Assembly: GCF_025403485.1 (NCBI RefSeq)
Contig: NZ_CP099966.1
Span: 4,648,501-4,712,500, forward strand
Length of the DNA: 64,000 nt
From: Chryseobacterium paludis
GTDB lineage: Bacteria > Bacteroidota > Bacteroidia > Flavobacteriales > Weeksellaceae
Reading direction: 5' to 3'
The position numbers and the translations under genes were made by a program. Shown here in pieces: positions 45,337-54,895 of this stretch (its first letter is position 1; each line of letters opens with the position of its first letter). The notes under the pieces are model-generated. The model was not told where the DNA came from. It saw nothing but the letters and a program-made list of their open reading frames with translations, and did not search any database.

Positions 45337-46632
45337 ATGAAAAAAATATTACTTTTGTCTTTGTTATCAGCAGTATTGATGCTTAATGCTCAAATAAACT
45401 TAAATATTGGAAGTACAAATGTCGGAACAGCACCAATAAGTAGTTTTTTTTCCTATTCGTACGTTCAGCAGATATATCCTAAACAGGAAATAAATACCAA
45501 TGCTGCAGGAAATATTACAGGACTTGCATTTTATTTGGATTCCTCCGCAAGTATTAATGATTCTTCAAATTGGACGGTCTATCTTGGGCACACAACAAAA
45601 ACATCCTTCACATCCGGAACAGACTGGATACCTTTTTCACAACTTACTCAGGTTTTTGCAGGAACAATAACCAATAATAATGGTAAGGTAGAAATTTCTT
45701 TTACAACACCATTTGCTTATAATAATACAGATAATTTAGTTGTAGCTGCAAAAGAAAACGCTCCAAGTATTGATATTAATAATTTTGACGAAGTTTTCCG
45801 GGTTTATGATCATATTCCATATTCTACTCTTTATTATAAAGGAGATAATGCAGTTGTTGATCCGGCGTCTCCACCAGGAGGAATAAGAGCTGATTATAAA
45901 TCATCGGTTACAATTTTAGGATTAACACCAAGAACTACTCCTGCTTGTCCTTTTGTTGTTTATCCTGTAAATAATGCCCCATCAGTTCCTTTATCCCCCA
46001 ATATTAAATGGTTTCCAGTTTCAGGAGCAGATTCTTATAAAGTTTCAATAGGAACCACTCCGGGAGGAACAAATGTTATTAACCAGCAAGTAGTTACTGC
46101 TACTAATTTTTCTCCATCAACGGCACTTAATCCCGGAGTTAATTATTATTTAACAGTTACTTCTGTTTCTGGTGGTGTTGAATCGTCTGGTTGTGCAGAT
46201 GTTATTTTTAAAACAGTTCCTCCAGTACCGACAAATGATGCTTGTTCGGGAGCTCTGTTAGCGTCTGTTTTCCCTTATACCTATACACAAAGTGATGCTA
46301 TATCCACTACTAATAATGCTGGGAATATCAGTGTGTGTGCTGATGCGATGAATGATGGCACCTGGTTTAAATTTGTTGGCGATGGTAGTCAATATACCAT
46401 TAAAGTAACAATGCCTTCAGGTAGTGCTTTTGACCCTCAAATAGGGATATATAGTGGTACTTGTACCAATTTAGTATGCGTAAATACGGTGGATAATGGA
46501 GGTGCTGCTGCTGCTGAAACGATAACTATTACCACAACAGCAGGAACTGAATATTACATAAACGTAGGGTCGTATGAAGAAACAACAGATGTCGCGGAAG
46601 ATACTTTTACTATTACAGTGACTAAACTTTAA
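45337..46632 (+). CDS. Secreted fibronectin type III-like protein
   Basis: 431 residues. Signal peptide (MKKILLLSLLSAVLMLNAQ) followed by an N-terminal beta-sandwich, then an Fn3-like domain (about 205-285: PVNNAPSVPLSPNIKWFPVS, SGADSYKVSIGTTPGG) and a C-terminal beta domain that resembles the PPC/jelly-roll type found at the end of bacterial extracellular proteins (YTYTQSDAISTTNNAG, YYINVGSYEET). No T9SS tail and no catalytic motif recognised, so it may be a structural or adhesin-type protein. It is divergent from the PNGase F-like gene with about 115 bases between. Confidence 0.65.
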   Translation: MKKILLLSLLSAVLMLNAQINLNIGSTNVGTAPISSFFSYSYVQQIYPKQEINTNAAGNITGLAFYLDSSASINDSSNWTVYLGHTTKTSFTSGTDWIPFSQLTQVFAGTITNNNGKVEISFTTPFAYNNTDNLVVAAKENAPSIDINNFDEVFRVYDHIPYSTLYYKGDNAVVDPASPPGGIRADYKSSVTILGLTPRTTPACPFVVYPVNNAPSVPLSPNIKWFPVSGADSYKVSIGTTPGGTNVINQQVVTATNFSPSTALNPGVNYYLTVTSVSGGVESSGCADVIFKTVPPVPTNDACSGALLASVFPYTYTQSDAISTTNNAGNISVCADAMNDGTWFKFVGDGSQYTIKVTMPSGSAFDPQIGIYSGTCTNLVCVNTVDNGGAAAAETITITTTAGTEYYINVGSYEETTDVAEDTFTITVTKL

Positions 46633-46854
46633 TATTCCAAATAAACATATATTATTTCATCATGTTTGTCGATTTTTATAGTCAATTATAGGCATGAAGA
46701 ATTGTTGTGATAGATGGTGTTGAAGTAATAGAACAGCACTGGATTCTTCTTTAAACGCTGGAATATTTAACAAACTTTAACTCAAAAATGGCATTTATTG
46801 TGTTGATTAATGCGAGTATTTATTAGAAATTTACCAATTATTTTAAATTAAGCT

Positions 46855-47859
46855 ATGTCAGATACATACCAAGCAGAAGATATTCGTCAGTTAACAGAGA
46901 AGGTAAAAGAAAAGAATTACTTGTTTTCTCTTCTAAGACAGGAAATCAACAAAGTTATTATTGGACAGGAATATATGATAGACCGCCTTTTGGTAGGTCT
47001 TTTGGGGAATGGACATGTTCTTTTGGAAGGTGTACCCGGTTTAGCCAAGACTTTAGCTATAAAAACTTTGGCAGAAGCTGTTCATGGTGATTTCTCCAGA
47101 ATCCAGTTTACTCCTGATTTACTTCCTGCTGATGTTGTAGGAACGATGATATTCAATATTAAAGACAATGATTTCTCCATAAAGAAAGGTCCTGTATTTG
47201 CTAATTTTGTACTTGCAGATGAGATCAACCGTGCACCGGCAAAGGTACAGTCAGCACTGTTGGAAGTGATGCAGGAGAAACAGGTTACGATTGGAGATGA
47301 AACCATGAAGCTTCCTAAGCCATTTTTGGTATTGGCCACTCAAAACCCGATTGATCAGGAAGGAACCTATTTATTACCTGAAGCTCAAAGTGACCGTTTT
47401 ATGCTGAAGTGTAAAATAGATTATCCTGAATTTGAAGATGAAAGAAAGGTAATGAGAATGGTCTCTACCTCTCACCAGCCTACCGTTCAGCCAGTAATAG
47501 GTCTTCAGGATATTGTAGATGCAAAAGAGCTTATCAATCAGATCTATCTGGATGAAAAGATCGAGAAATATATTCTGGATATGGTTTTTGCAACCCGTTA
47601 TCCTGAGAATTATGGACTTTCAGATCTTAAAAATTATATCAGTTTCGGAGCTTCACCAAGAGCTTCCATCAACTTAGCAATAGCTTCAAGAGCCTATGCA
47701 TTTCTAAGAGGAAGAGCATTTGTAATTCCTGAAGATGTAAAAGAATTGGCTAAAGATGTTTTAAGACATAGAATAGGTTTAACATTCGAAGCTGAAGCAG
47801 AAGAAATTTCATCAGAAGAAATCGTTAATAGAATTTTGGCTAAAATTCAAGCTCCTTAA
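46855..47859 (+). CDS. moxR: MoxR-family AAA+ ATPase
   Basis: 334 residues. Walker A GVPGLAKT, Walker B FVLADEINRAPAKVQSALLE, sensor 1 LATQNPIDQEGTYLLPEAQ and the C-terminal domain typical of MoxR. These chaperone-like ATPases act with von Willebrand factor A proteins to assemble or activate enzyme complexes. It heads the operon that ends with batA-batD in this window (46855-54852), matching the Bacteroides aerotolerance (bat) locus. Cytoplasmic, presumably hexameric. Confidence 0.93.
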   Translation: MSDTYQAEDIRQLTEKVKEKNYLFSLLRQEINKVIIGQEYMIDRLLVGLLGNGHVLLEGVPGLAKTLAIKTLAEAVHGDFSRIQFTPDLLPADVVGTMIFNIKDNDFSIKKGPVFANFVLADEINRAPAKVQSALLEVMQEKQVTIGDETMKLPKPFLVLATQNPIDQEGTYLLPEAQSDRFMLKCKIDYPEFEDERKVMRMVSTSHQPTVQPVIGLQDIVDAKELINQIYLDEKIEKYILDMVFATRYPENYGLSDLKNYISFGASPRASINLAIASRAYAFLRGRAFVIPEDVKELAKDVLRHRIGLTFEAEAEEISSEEIVNRILAKIQAP

Positions 47860-47868
47860 TATTATTTT

Positions 47869-48327
47869 ATGAATGATGTTGTTATAAGAAAAGCTTTTCA
47901 GGAAGACTGCGTTCCAATGTTGGAGCTTATTAAAGAACTTGCTGAATATGAAAAGGCTTTGCATGAAGTTACTGTTACTTTAGAGGAATTTATAGATGCC
48001 GGATTCGGGAGTTCTCCTGTCTGGGGAGCTTTTGTAGCGGAAGTTGATGATGAAATAGTGGGGATATCTTTATATTATAACAGATATTCAACATGGAAAG
48101 GAAGGAGATTGTATTTAGAAGATCTGGTAGTGACTGAAAGAATGAGAGGAAAACAGATTGGGAAGAAATTATTCGATGCTACCGTGGAATTCGGAAAATC
48201 AAATAATTATAGTGGAATGATGTTTCAGGTATTAAACTGGAATGAGTCTGCGATTAACTTCTATAAAAAGTACAACCCTAAATTTGATGATGAGTGGCTT
48301 AATGTATCCATTGAGTTTAAAGACTAA
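47869..48327 (+). CDS. GNAT-family N-acetyltransferase
   Basis: 152 residues with the GNAT fold. VVTERMRGKQIGKKLFD (about 86-102) is the acetyl-CoA-binding motif A, and VLNWNESAINFYKKY the C-terminal motif B. The similarity to spermidine/diamine N-acetyltransferase-type proteins (LIKELAEYEKALHEVTVT) is visible, but the substrate is not certain. It lies 9 bases after moxR and 114 before the DUF58 gene, so it sits inside the bat operon, where it is not usually found; this may be a recent insertion. Start ATG at 47869. Confidence 0.82.
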   Translation: MNDVVIRKAFQEDCVPMLELIKELAEYEKALHEVTVTLEEFIDAGFGSSPVWGAFVAEVDDEIVGISLYYNRYSTWKGRRLYLEDLVVTERMRGKQIGKKLFDATVEFGKSNNYSGMMFQVLNWNESAINFYKKYNPKFDDEWLNVSIEFKD

Positions 48328-48350
48328 AGCAAGAAGTTGAAAATTTAAAG

Positions 48351-48427
48351 TTGAAAGTTGAAAATTTTTGGTTTAGCACAAATAATTTGTAGTTCATCAC
48401 TTTCACTTCTCCATTTTCAACTTTCAA
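48351..48427. repeat. 15-bp perfect inverted repeat in the bat operon
   Basis: Arms TTGAAAGTTGAAAAT (48351-48365) and ATTTTCAACTTTCAA (48413-48427) enclose 47 bases, between the GNAT and DUF58 genes. Flanking copies of AAGTTGAAA give a direct-repeat character. It could form a long mRNA hairpin or be a short repetitive element; the loop is too long and there is no U-tract for a standard terminator. Confidence 0.6.
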
Positions 48428-48441
48428 TTACCAATTAATCT

Positions 48442-49305
48442 ATGCAGATAAAAGATATTGTAAAAAAAGTAAAACAGATAGAAATCCGTACCCGCAAGAA
48501 AACGGAGGCTACTTTAATGGGACAATATCATAGTGCTTTTAAAGGGCAGGGCATGACTTTTTCTGAAGTTCGTCCTTATCAGTTTGGAGATGAGATCCGT
48601 AGGATAGATTGGAATAAAACAGCTCGTTTCCGGGAACCTTTCGTAAAAGTAATGGAAGAGGAAAGGGAACTGACAATGATGATTCTGGTCGATATATCGG
48701 CATCGATGGACTATGGAACAAAAAAACAGCTCAAAAGAGAATATGTAGCAGAGATTGCTGCGAGCCTTGGATTTTCAGCTGCAGGAAATAATGATAAAGT
48801 AGGATTGATCTTATTTGCAGATAAAGTATATAAAGTAATTCCACCTCAAAAAGGGAGAAAACATATCCTTTCCATTATCAGTAATATTTTAACTGCAGAT
48901 TATGTACCTGCGGTTTCAAAGGTTGATAAAGCTTTAGAGTACATGATGGGAATTTTCAAAAGAAAATCACTCGTTTTTCTCTTTTCGGATTTTGATGATG
49001 AATATGATTCTAAAATGTTGAGGGTCACTTCAAAGAAGCATCAACTATTGGGAATGAGGATTTATGACGAAAAGGATAATGAGATTCCGGATGTAGGATA
49101 TGCATTATTTTATGATGCGGAAACAGGAAAGCAGGTTTGGGCAAATACATCAAGTGCCAGATGGAGGTATACCTTTGCGGAGGCACAAAAGCAAAAAGTA
49201 CGGGCATTAGAAGAAGATTTTGCTAACAGCTCTGCTAGTTTTATGAATGTAGCTGCAGGTGAAGATTATTCAAAATTATTATATAATTATTTTCAAAAAA
49301 AGTAA
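48442..49305 (+). CDS. DUF58 domain protein
   Basis: 287 residues. FSEVRPYQFGDEIRRIDWN is the DUF58 signature, and the region from MMILVDISASMDYGTKKQ on is a vWA-like fold with a MIDAS DxSxS motif (DISAS). DUF58 proteins accompany MoxR and BatA-type proteins. It is cytoplasmic, without transmembrane segments. It is part of the aerotolerance operon and is separated from the GNAT gene by the 15-bp inverted repeat. Start ATG at 48442. Confidence 0.9.
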   Translation: MQIKDIVKKVKQIEIRTRKKTEATLMGQYHSAFKGQGMTFSEVRPYQFGDEIRRIDWNKTARFREPFVKVMEEERELTMMILVDISASMDYGTKKQLKREYVAEIAASLGFSAAGNNDKVGLILFADKVYKVIPPQKGRKHILSIISNILTADYVPAVSKVDKALEYMMGIFKRKSLVFLFSDFDDEYDSKMLRVTSKKHQLLGMRIYDEKDNEIPDVGYALFYDAETGKQVWANTSSARWRYTFAEAQKQKVRALEEDFANSSASFMNVAAGEDYSKLLYNYFQKK

Positions 49306-49377
49306 TTGTATCAACAGGTGTGATTTTAAGAACGCACAATAATAAAAAACAGGTAGGGCTTTTCAGCCAAAATTGAA

Positions 49378-50280
49378 TTGAAATTGAAAAAAATACTATT
49401 TATAATATGTTCTCTGGTCTGTGTAAATACTTTTTCACAGATCCTTTCTTCCCATCTTGAAAAACAGACTCTTGCTTTAGGAGAAGTGAATCATTTTGTT
49501 ATTAAAATTGATAACCTGAACAATCAGCAGGTGGGTGCAGCAGCTAAAAATGAACTGCTGCCTTTCCATTTTGAAGAGGTGAAAGACAGCATTGGTACTA
49601 AGCCAGATTTATATGAGAGAAAGATCGAATTTGCTGTTTATGAAGAAGGGAAATTTACCATTCCTGAACTCGAATTTAAAGTAGGAGATAAAATATTAAA
49701 AACCATTCCTTATGAAATAGACGTCATTAATACGGCCCAAAAAGGGGATCAGATTAATGATATCATGAAGAATAAAGAAGTAAAACTGGGAACTAAAGAT
49801 TATTGGGAGCTTTATAAATGGTATATTTTGGCTGCCTTATCGGTTATTGCCCTTATCATTGCAATCATTATGTATCTGAAGTGGGGAAGGAAATCAAAAA
49901 GCTCTCCTGTCGTAGCTACCAATCAGACACTGAAGGAACTGGACTCGCTTAAAAAGAAAAAATATATAGAAGAAGGAAATTATCGTTCTTTTTATGTTGA
50001 ATTAATTGAAATTTCAAGAAAATTTATCACTAAACAATATCATTTACCGGCGGATGTATTGCTTACAGATGATCTTGTACATTTAATGAAAGAGAATAAT
50101 ACAATATCATTGGAGAATGAAAAGGTAGTTGAAGAGGTCTTTCTAAGGGGAGATTTAGTGAAGTTTGCCAAAACTTTCCCTGATCAGAAGACCATGGAAA
50201 ATGACTTTGCAGATATCAGAGAGTTTGTAAAAAGATCATCAAAAGATCTGGAATTTGAAAACTTAAGAAAGGATGTTTAA
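49378..50280 (+). CDS. Single-pass membrane protein of the bat operon, DUF4381-like
   Basis: About 300 residues. No ATG is available at the start: TTG 49378 or TTG 49384 begins the signal peptide (KKILFIICSLVCVNTFSQ). An extracytoplasmic beta domain (about 20-130) precedes a transmembrane helix (about 143-166) and a cytoplasmic helical part with RSFYVELIEISRKFITKQYH. This organisation matches the small BatD-like/DUF4381-type proteins that occur between DUF58 and BatA genes. It overlaps batA by eight bases, showing translational coupling. Which TTG is used is uncertain. Confidence 0.7.
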   Translation: MKLKKILFIICSLVCVNTFSQILSSHLEKQTLALGEVNHFVIKIDNLNNQQVGAAAKNELLPFHFEEVKDSIGTKPDLYERKIEFAVYEEGKFTIPELEFKVGDKILKTIPYEIDVINTAQKGDQINDIMKNKEVKLGTKDYWELYKWYILAALSVIALIIAIIMYLKWGRKSKSSPVVATNQTLKELDSLKKKKYIEEGNYRSFYVELIEISRKFITKQYHLPADVLLTDDLVHLMKENNTISLENEKVVEEVFLRGDLVKFAKTFPDQKTMENDFADIREFVKRSSKDLEFENLRKDV

Positions 50281-51265
50281 TTTCGAATTTTATAGCCCCT
50301 GGTTTTTTCTGCTTTTTCTGTTGTTTATTCCTCTTTTGTTTAGAGACATAAGCAAGCAGAAGAAAAAAGGTATAAAAGTACCTACAGTAAAAAGTATGGA
50401 TAGCAGCAATGGAATTGTGGCTGTATTATTTTTACTTAAAATATCAAAGTATATTATACTTTCTGCACTTATTATTGCGATGGCAAGACCAAGAACCTTT
50501 ACGATCTCTCAAGACAGAGATGATACAAAAGGAATTGATATTATGCTTTCTGTGGACGTATCTTTAAGTATGCTTGCTAAAGATTTAACACCCGACCGAT
50601 TAACGGCTCTTAAAGATATTGCAATAAAATTTGTTGAAAAACGACCTAATGACAGATTAGGTTTGGTGACCTACTCAGGGGAGGCATTTACAAAGGTTCC
50701 TGTGACATCTGACCATCAGGTGGTGATAGATGAATTAAAGAATCTTAATCCACTGGAACTTCAGCCGGGAACAGCTATTGGCGAGGGACTTTCTGTAGCG
50801 GTAAACCATTTAAAGAATAGTAAAGCAAAAAGTAAAATTATTATCCTTATGACAGATGGTGTAAATACCATTGAAAATGCGATGCCTACTCAGGTGGGTG
50901 CAGAGCTGGCAAAGAATAATAACATCAAAGTATATTCTATTGGGATTGGAACAAATGGATACGCTCTAATGCCAACCCAAACCGATATTTTCGGAGATCT
51001 TGTCTTTACGGAAACAGAAGTTAAAATTGATGAGCCTATTTTAAGAGAAATTGCTCAGACAACGGGAGGTAAATATTTCAGGGCTACCTCAAACAGCAGT
51101 CTGGAAGAAGTATATGACGAAATAAACCAATTGGAAAAGTCTGATGTGAAAGTTTCCAAACTGTATAATTATCAGGAATATTTTAAAATTTTCCTGTGGA
51201 TCGCTTTAGGGATGCTCGTTATTGATGCATTTCTAAGATGGTTTTTTTATAAATTTTTGAGTTGA
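50273..51265 (+). CDS. batA: BatA, vWA-domain membrane protein
   Basis: 330 residues. N-terminal membrane segment (FYSPWFFLLFLLFIPLLF), second helix near 60-75, a von Willebrand A domain with MIDAS motif SVDVSLSML and the conserved threonine in DGVNTIE, and a final transmembrane helix near the C-terminus. BatA proteins, with BatB-D, support oxygen tolerance in Bacteroides fragilis. The gene overlaps the previous one by eight bases and is coupled to batB through TGATG. Confidence 0.9.
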   Translation: MFNFEFYSPWFFLLFLLFIPLLFRDISKQKKKGIKVPTVKSMDSSNGIVAVLFLLKISKYIILSALIIAMARPRTFTISQDRDDTKGIDIMLSVDVSLSMLAKDLTPDRLTALKDIAIKFVEKRPNDRLGLVTYSGEAFTKVPVTSDHQVVIDELKNLNPLELQPGTAIGEGLSVAVNHLKNSKAKSKIIILMTDGVNTIENAMPTQVGAELAKNNNIKVYSIGIGTNGYALMPTQTDIFGDLVFTETEVKIDEPILREIAQTTGGKYFRATSNSSLEEVYDEINQLEKSDVKVSKLYNYQEYFKIFLWIALGMLVIDAFLRWFFYKFLS

Positions 51266-52272
51266 TGGATTGGTATTTAGGGAATTATTGGTATTTGTTG
51301 TTGCTGTTGCTTTTGCCGCTGCTCGGTTTTTTATTGGTTCGTTACCTGAACTGGAAGGATAAAAGAAAAGTGATTTTTGCGGATAATCAGTTTCATGAAG
51401 ATCTTTTTGAAAAAAAATCAGGATTTACCAAAGTATTTCCCGTCTTATATCTTTTGGGAACCCTCTTTTTAATTTTTGCAATTATTGATTTATTAAATGG
51501 TTCTGAAGAAATTAAAACCAATCAAAAATTAAATAATGTCATTTTTATGCTTGATGTTTCCAATTCGATGAATGCGGAGGATATCAATCCAAATCGGTTG
51601 AATGAGGCAAAAAATCTAATGATCAATACGATGCAGAAGATGAAAAGTGATAAAATAGGAATTGTGATTTTTGCAGGTGAAGCTACTTCTATAATGCCTT
51701 TGACAACGGATTATACTTCCGCTGAAACGTATATCAACGCAATTGAAACGAATTCTATGCAAATCCAGGGAACCGATTTTCTTAAAGCCATGCAGGCAGC
51801 GGTCAGTAAGTTTAAAAATGTAAGCAAAGGAGCCCGGAAGGTTGTCTTATTAAGTGATGGAGAAGATAATGAAGGGAATGATAATGCAGCAATAAAACTT
51901 GCTAATAAGGAGGGTATTATGGTTACTTCTGTAGGAATAGGTTCGGATGAAGGAGCGCCAGTCCCGGAATATGTATTTGGCCAGTTAATGGGATATAAAA
52001 CCGATAGAGCGGGAGAAACTGTTATTTCAAAAAGACAGACCGGAGCACTAAAAAAAATAGCAGAATCTACAGGTGGATCATACGTTGATGGTAATAATAT
52101 CAATGAAACACCAGACCGAATTATTGATGCCTTAAATAAAAAAATGTCTTCCTCAGAAACACTGGTAAAATCTCAAAACGCAAATCATTATTATCAATAC
52201 TTTTTAGCAGTGTCCTTATTGTTTTTTTTCCTAATTTACATTTTCAATCCAAAAAGAGATTTTAATGTGTGA
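51265..52272 (+). CDS. batB: BatB, vWA-domain membrane protein
   Basis: 335 residues from ATG at 51265, which shares its A with the batA stop; an upstream TTG at 51262 is less likely. Membrane helices at the N-terminus (WYLLLLLLLPLLGFLLV), near 58-75 and at the C-terminus (FLAVSLLFFFLIYIF) surround a vWA domain with MLDVSNSM as the MIDAS motif and LSDGEDNEGND. The layout parallels BatA, and the two probably form a pair in the inner membrane. Part of the aerotolerance operon. Confidence 0.9.
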   Translation: MDWYLGNYWYLLLLLLLPLLGFLLVRYLNWKDKRKVIFADNQFHEDLFEKKSGFTKVFPVLYLLGTLFLIFAIIDLLNGSEEIKTNQKLNNVIFMLDVSNSMNAEDINPNRLNEAKNLMINTMQKMKSDKIGIVIFAGEATSIMPLTTDYTSAETYINAIETNSMQIQGTDFLKAMQAAVSKFKNVSKGARKVVLLSDGEDNEGNDNAAIKLANKEGIMVTSVGIGSDEGAPVPEYVFGQLMGYKTDRAGETVISKRQTGALKKIAESTGGSYVDGNNINETPDRIIDALNKKMSSSETLVKSQNANHYYQYFLAVSLLFFFLIYIFNPKRDFNV

Positions 52273-52358
52273 TTTTTCTAGTTTTTTTCCTATTTTTTCA
52301 CCAGATACTTTAACCCAATTTTAACAAATAAAAGCCTGTTTATTAACATATAAAGGAA

Positions 52359-52366
52359 TAATTTTG
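52359..52366 (+). promoter_or_regulatory. -7 box (TAATTTTG) just before the batC ATG
   Basis: Exact TAnnTTTG, six bases before ATG 52373. Transcription from here would leave an mRNA leader of only about three bases. It suggests an internal promoter for batC-batD. Confidence 0.45.
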
Positions 52367-52372
52367 CATATA

Positions 52373-53119
52373 ATGAATACTAAAATCATTTTTTTATCGT
52401 TTATAATTGCTTTTCTAGTGTCAGGGACGTTGTTTGCTCAGGAAAACTACAAGACTTTGGTGTATGAAGGCAATCAAAAATTCAATGGTAAAAACTATGA
52501 TGGCGCATCTTCTAAATATATGGAAGCTATAAAATCCAATGAAAAAGATTTTACAGCACATTACAATTTAGGAAATGCATTGTATAAAAATAAAAAATAT
52601 GAAGAGGCCAGGACTGAATTTGAAAAAGCACAAAAGCTATCTCAGACCTTGCCGGATAAAGCAGCGGCTCTTTATAATTTAGGGAATACTTATATGCAGA
52701 TGAATCAACCTGATAAAGCTGCAGATTTTTATAAGCAATCCTTAAAACAGGATCCCTATAACGAAGCTACGAGAAAGAATTATGAAATTGCTAAGTTGAA
52801 GGAAAAAGAAAGCCAGCAAAAGAAAAACCAACAGAGTAAATCTGGAAAAGGTGGCGGTGGTAAAGACCAACAACAAAATGATGATCAAAAAGGCAATCCA
52901 AAAGATCAAAAACAAGATCAGGGCAAAGGCCAGCAAAATCAAGGTGAAAGTCAGCAGAACAATGATCCTGACCAAAACCAGAATAATGAAGGTAAAATGC
53001 CAAAAGATCTTGAAAATGCAATATTGAATAAAGTAAGCGAAAAAGAAAAAGAGACCGCCAAAAGAATTTTAAATAAAGATTCTTACTCAATGCCTGAAAG
53101 CAATGAGAAAGATTGGTGA
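52373..53119 (+). CDS. batC: BatC, TPR-containing secreted protein
   Basis: 248 residues from ATG at 52373. Signal peptide (ending LFAQ), then three TPR-like repeats (about 28-135: AHYNLGNALYKNKKYEEART, ALYNLGNTYMQMNQPDKAAD), then a Gln/Asn/Lys-rich low-complexity segment (about 145-210) and a short conserved tail. TPR plus Gln-rich tail is the BatC layout. It is periplasmic, likely a scaffold for the BatA/B complex. Stop overlaps the start of batD through TGATG. Confidence 0.85.
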   Translation: MNTKIIFLSFIIAFLVSGTLFAQENYKTLVYEGNQKFNGKNYDGASSKYMEAIKSNEKDFTAHYNLGNALYKNKKYEEARTEFEKAQKLSQTLPDKAAALYNLGNTYMQMNQPDKAADFYKQSLKQDPYNEATRKNYEIAKLKEKESQQKKNQQSKSGKGGGGKDQQQNDDQKGNPKDQKQDQGKGQQNQGESQQNNDPDQNQNNEGKMPKDLENAILNKVSEKEKETAKRILNKDSYSMPESNEKDW

Positions 53120-54852
53120 TGCAATATAAACTGTTTTACATACTGGTTATCCTTACTTCCGTAATTTCTTACGGACAGGTAAATATTTCCGTAACCCCAG
53201 ATAAAACAGATTACAGCAGCAAGGACATTGTAAACCTTACCATTATTCTTGAATTGAATGGGAGTGAATATAATCAGCAAACACCACTTCGTTTACCCGA
53301 TCTATCAAAATTTAATATGGTGGGTAGTGGATCTGTAAGCAGTGGCTATATGGATCCTGAAACCAATACTGTGATTACTCAATATGTAACCAGAGTAGCC
53401 CTTGAACCTAAACAGAAAGGAAAAGTAAAAATCGGGTCTGTACTTGTTACCATAAATAATAAAATTTATAAAACCGAACCTTTCGACATCTTTGTGAAAG
53501 ATGTTGAAAAAAAATCTGTTGCTAATGCTTCAAATGATGTCTATCTTAATATGGAGATTGAAGACAGAGAGGTTTATCAGGATCAACCAACTATTGCCGT
53601 TTTAAAAGTTTATTCTAAAAATATAGACAACTTCAGAAAGGTGAAAAATATTCATCTTCCGGATCAGGATAATATCAATGTTCATCCCATTAATTTCAAC
53701 AGATCAGAAATTGATCCTTCAGGTTACGGAAATATGGCTTCGCAGGTTTTAGCTATGTTCATGGTTTTTCCAAATGAAGCAGGATATGTCGAAGTTCCCT
53801 CTGTTTCAGCTTCTGTAAGTACATATGCGAACAAGAATAAAATTTTGTCAAATAAGGTTAAGCTTAATGTAAAAAAACTACCCGAAGGTTCACCAGAGTA
53901 TTTTAAAAATGCAGTAGGAAATTTCAATGTGAGCGTTTACAATACTTCCAACGAAAAAGTAGAGGTTAAGAAACCATTGAATATCATTGTAAAGGTTTCC
54001 GGTGTAGGAAATTTAACAGATATGATTTTGCCAAAAATTGTTGAATCTCCGGATTATGATTTATTTGCACCTAAGATCACTTCGAAAGTAGTTCCTGATA
54101 TGACTGGAATAAAAGGAGAGGTTTTAGCAAACTATGTTGTGATTCCCAAGAAAGCAGGTCCTATATCAATTAAAACTGAACAGTTTGCATTCTTTAATCC
54201 TAATAGTAAGGAATATATAGATCTGGGTCAGGAAACATTAGCCGTAAACGCTTTTTCACATGATCAGATTATGGAAGCCCGCTCTACGGTTGAAAGAGTA
54301 AATGAATATACCAATACTCTCCTGGAAACGGTAGATACTCCGGTATTAAAGACTACAACATTTAAAGTTAAAGAGAAAAACAAGTTCCATTGGAGTATCC
54401 TTTTAACGAATATTGGAATTCTTTTAGGCTTATTTATTGCATATATTCTATTTAAGACTTGGCAAAAAAAACGTAAATTAATTAAAGAAACTGTACCGAT
54501 GAAACCTCTTGGATCAGTTGCTGAAACAGAAAATGAAATAAGACAAAGACTGAAAACTGATGTCAATGATTATTTCAGTTATTTAGAGAATCTTAAAGAT
54601 AGTGAAGATTATCAAAAGTTCTTTCAGACGGTTGATGAATTAGATGAAGAAGTTAGAAAAGAGTATTTTCAGGGCTCTACAAAAGATTTTGGAAAATTTT
54701 TAGAAAGTTATAAAGGGATTGCTATTGCTGAAGAGTATAGAACGCTTTCACAAAAGATTCAGATTGAAAAGTTCTCACCTGTGAAATCTTCAGAGGGAAT
54801 TGATGAACTTTTAGTTGCTATTGTTAATTTGTATTCTAAGATTAGCAAATAG
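53119..54852 (+). CDS. batD: BatD
   Basis: 577 residues from ATG at 53119, overlapping the batC stop by one base. A signal peptide (ending SYGQ) is followed by three or four beta-sandwich domains (NISVTPDKTDYSSKDIVNLT, then VYQDQPTIAVLKVYSKN), one transmembrane helix near 430-450 (WSILLTNIGILLGLFIAYIL) and a cytoplasmic helical C-terminal domain. BatD proteins are required for aerotolerance in Bacteroides. It is the last gene of the operon. Confidence 0.9.
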   Translation: MQYKLFYILVILTSVISYGQVNISVTPDKTDYSSKDIVNLTIILELNGSEYNQQTPLRLPDLSKFNMVGSGSVSSGYMDPETNTVITQYVTRVALEPKQKGKVKIGSVLVTINNKIYKTEPFDIFVKDVEKKSVANASNDVYLNMEIEDREVYQDQPTIAVLKVYSKNIDNFRKVKNIHLPDQDNINVHPINFNRSEIDPSGYGNMASQVLAMFMVFPNEAGYVEVPSVSASVSTYANKNKILSNKVKLNVKKLPEGSPEYFKNAVGNFNVSVYNTSNEKVEVKKPLNIIVKVSGVGNLTDMILPKIVESPDYDLFAPKITSKVVPDMTGIKGEVLANYVVIPKKAGPISIKTEQFAFFNPNSKEYIDLGQETLAVNAFSHDQIMEARSTVERVNEYTNTLLETVDTPVLKTTTFKVKEKNKFHWSILLTNIGILLGLFIAYILFKTWQKKRKLIKETVPMKPLGSVAETENEIRQRLKTDVNDYFSYLENLKDSEDYQKFFQTVDELDEEVRKEYFQGSTKDFGKFLESYKGIAIAEEYRTLSQKIQIEKFSPVKSSEGIDELLVAIVNLYSKISK

Positions 54853-54866
54853 TCAATTTTTTTTCA

Positions 54867-54874
54867 TATTTTTG
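54867..54874 (+). promoter_or_regulatory. -7 box (TATTTTTG) of marC-like gene
   Basis: Exact TAnnTTTG, 21 bases before ATG 54896, just after batD. Confidence 0.5.
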
Positions 54875-54895
54875 CGAAATTTTTAATTACAAAAG

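Noticed and set aside
52742..53090. Hydrophobic frames antisense to batC
   Set aside because: Produced by the reverse complement of the Gln/Lys-rich region; not real genes.
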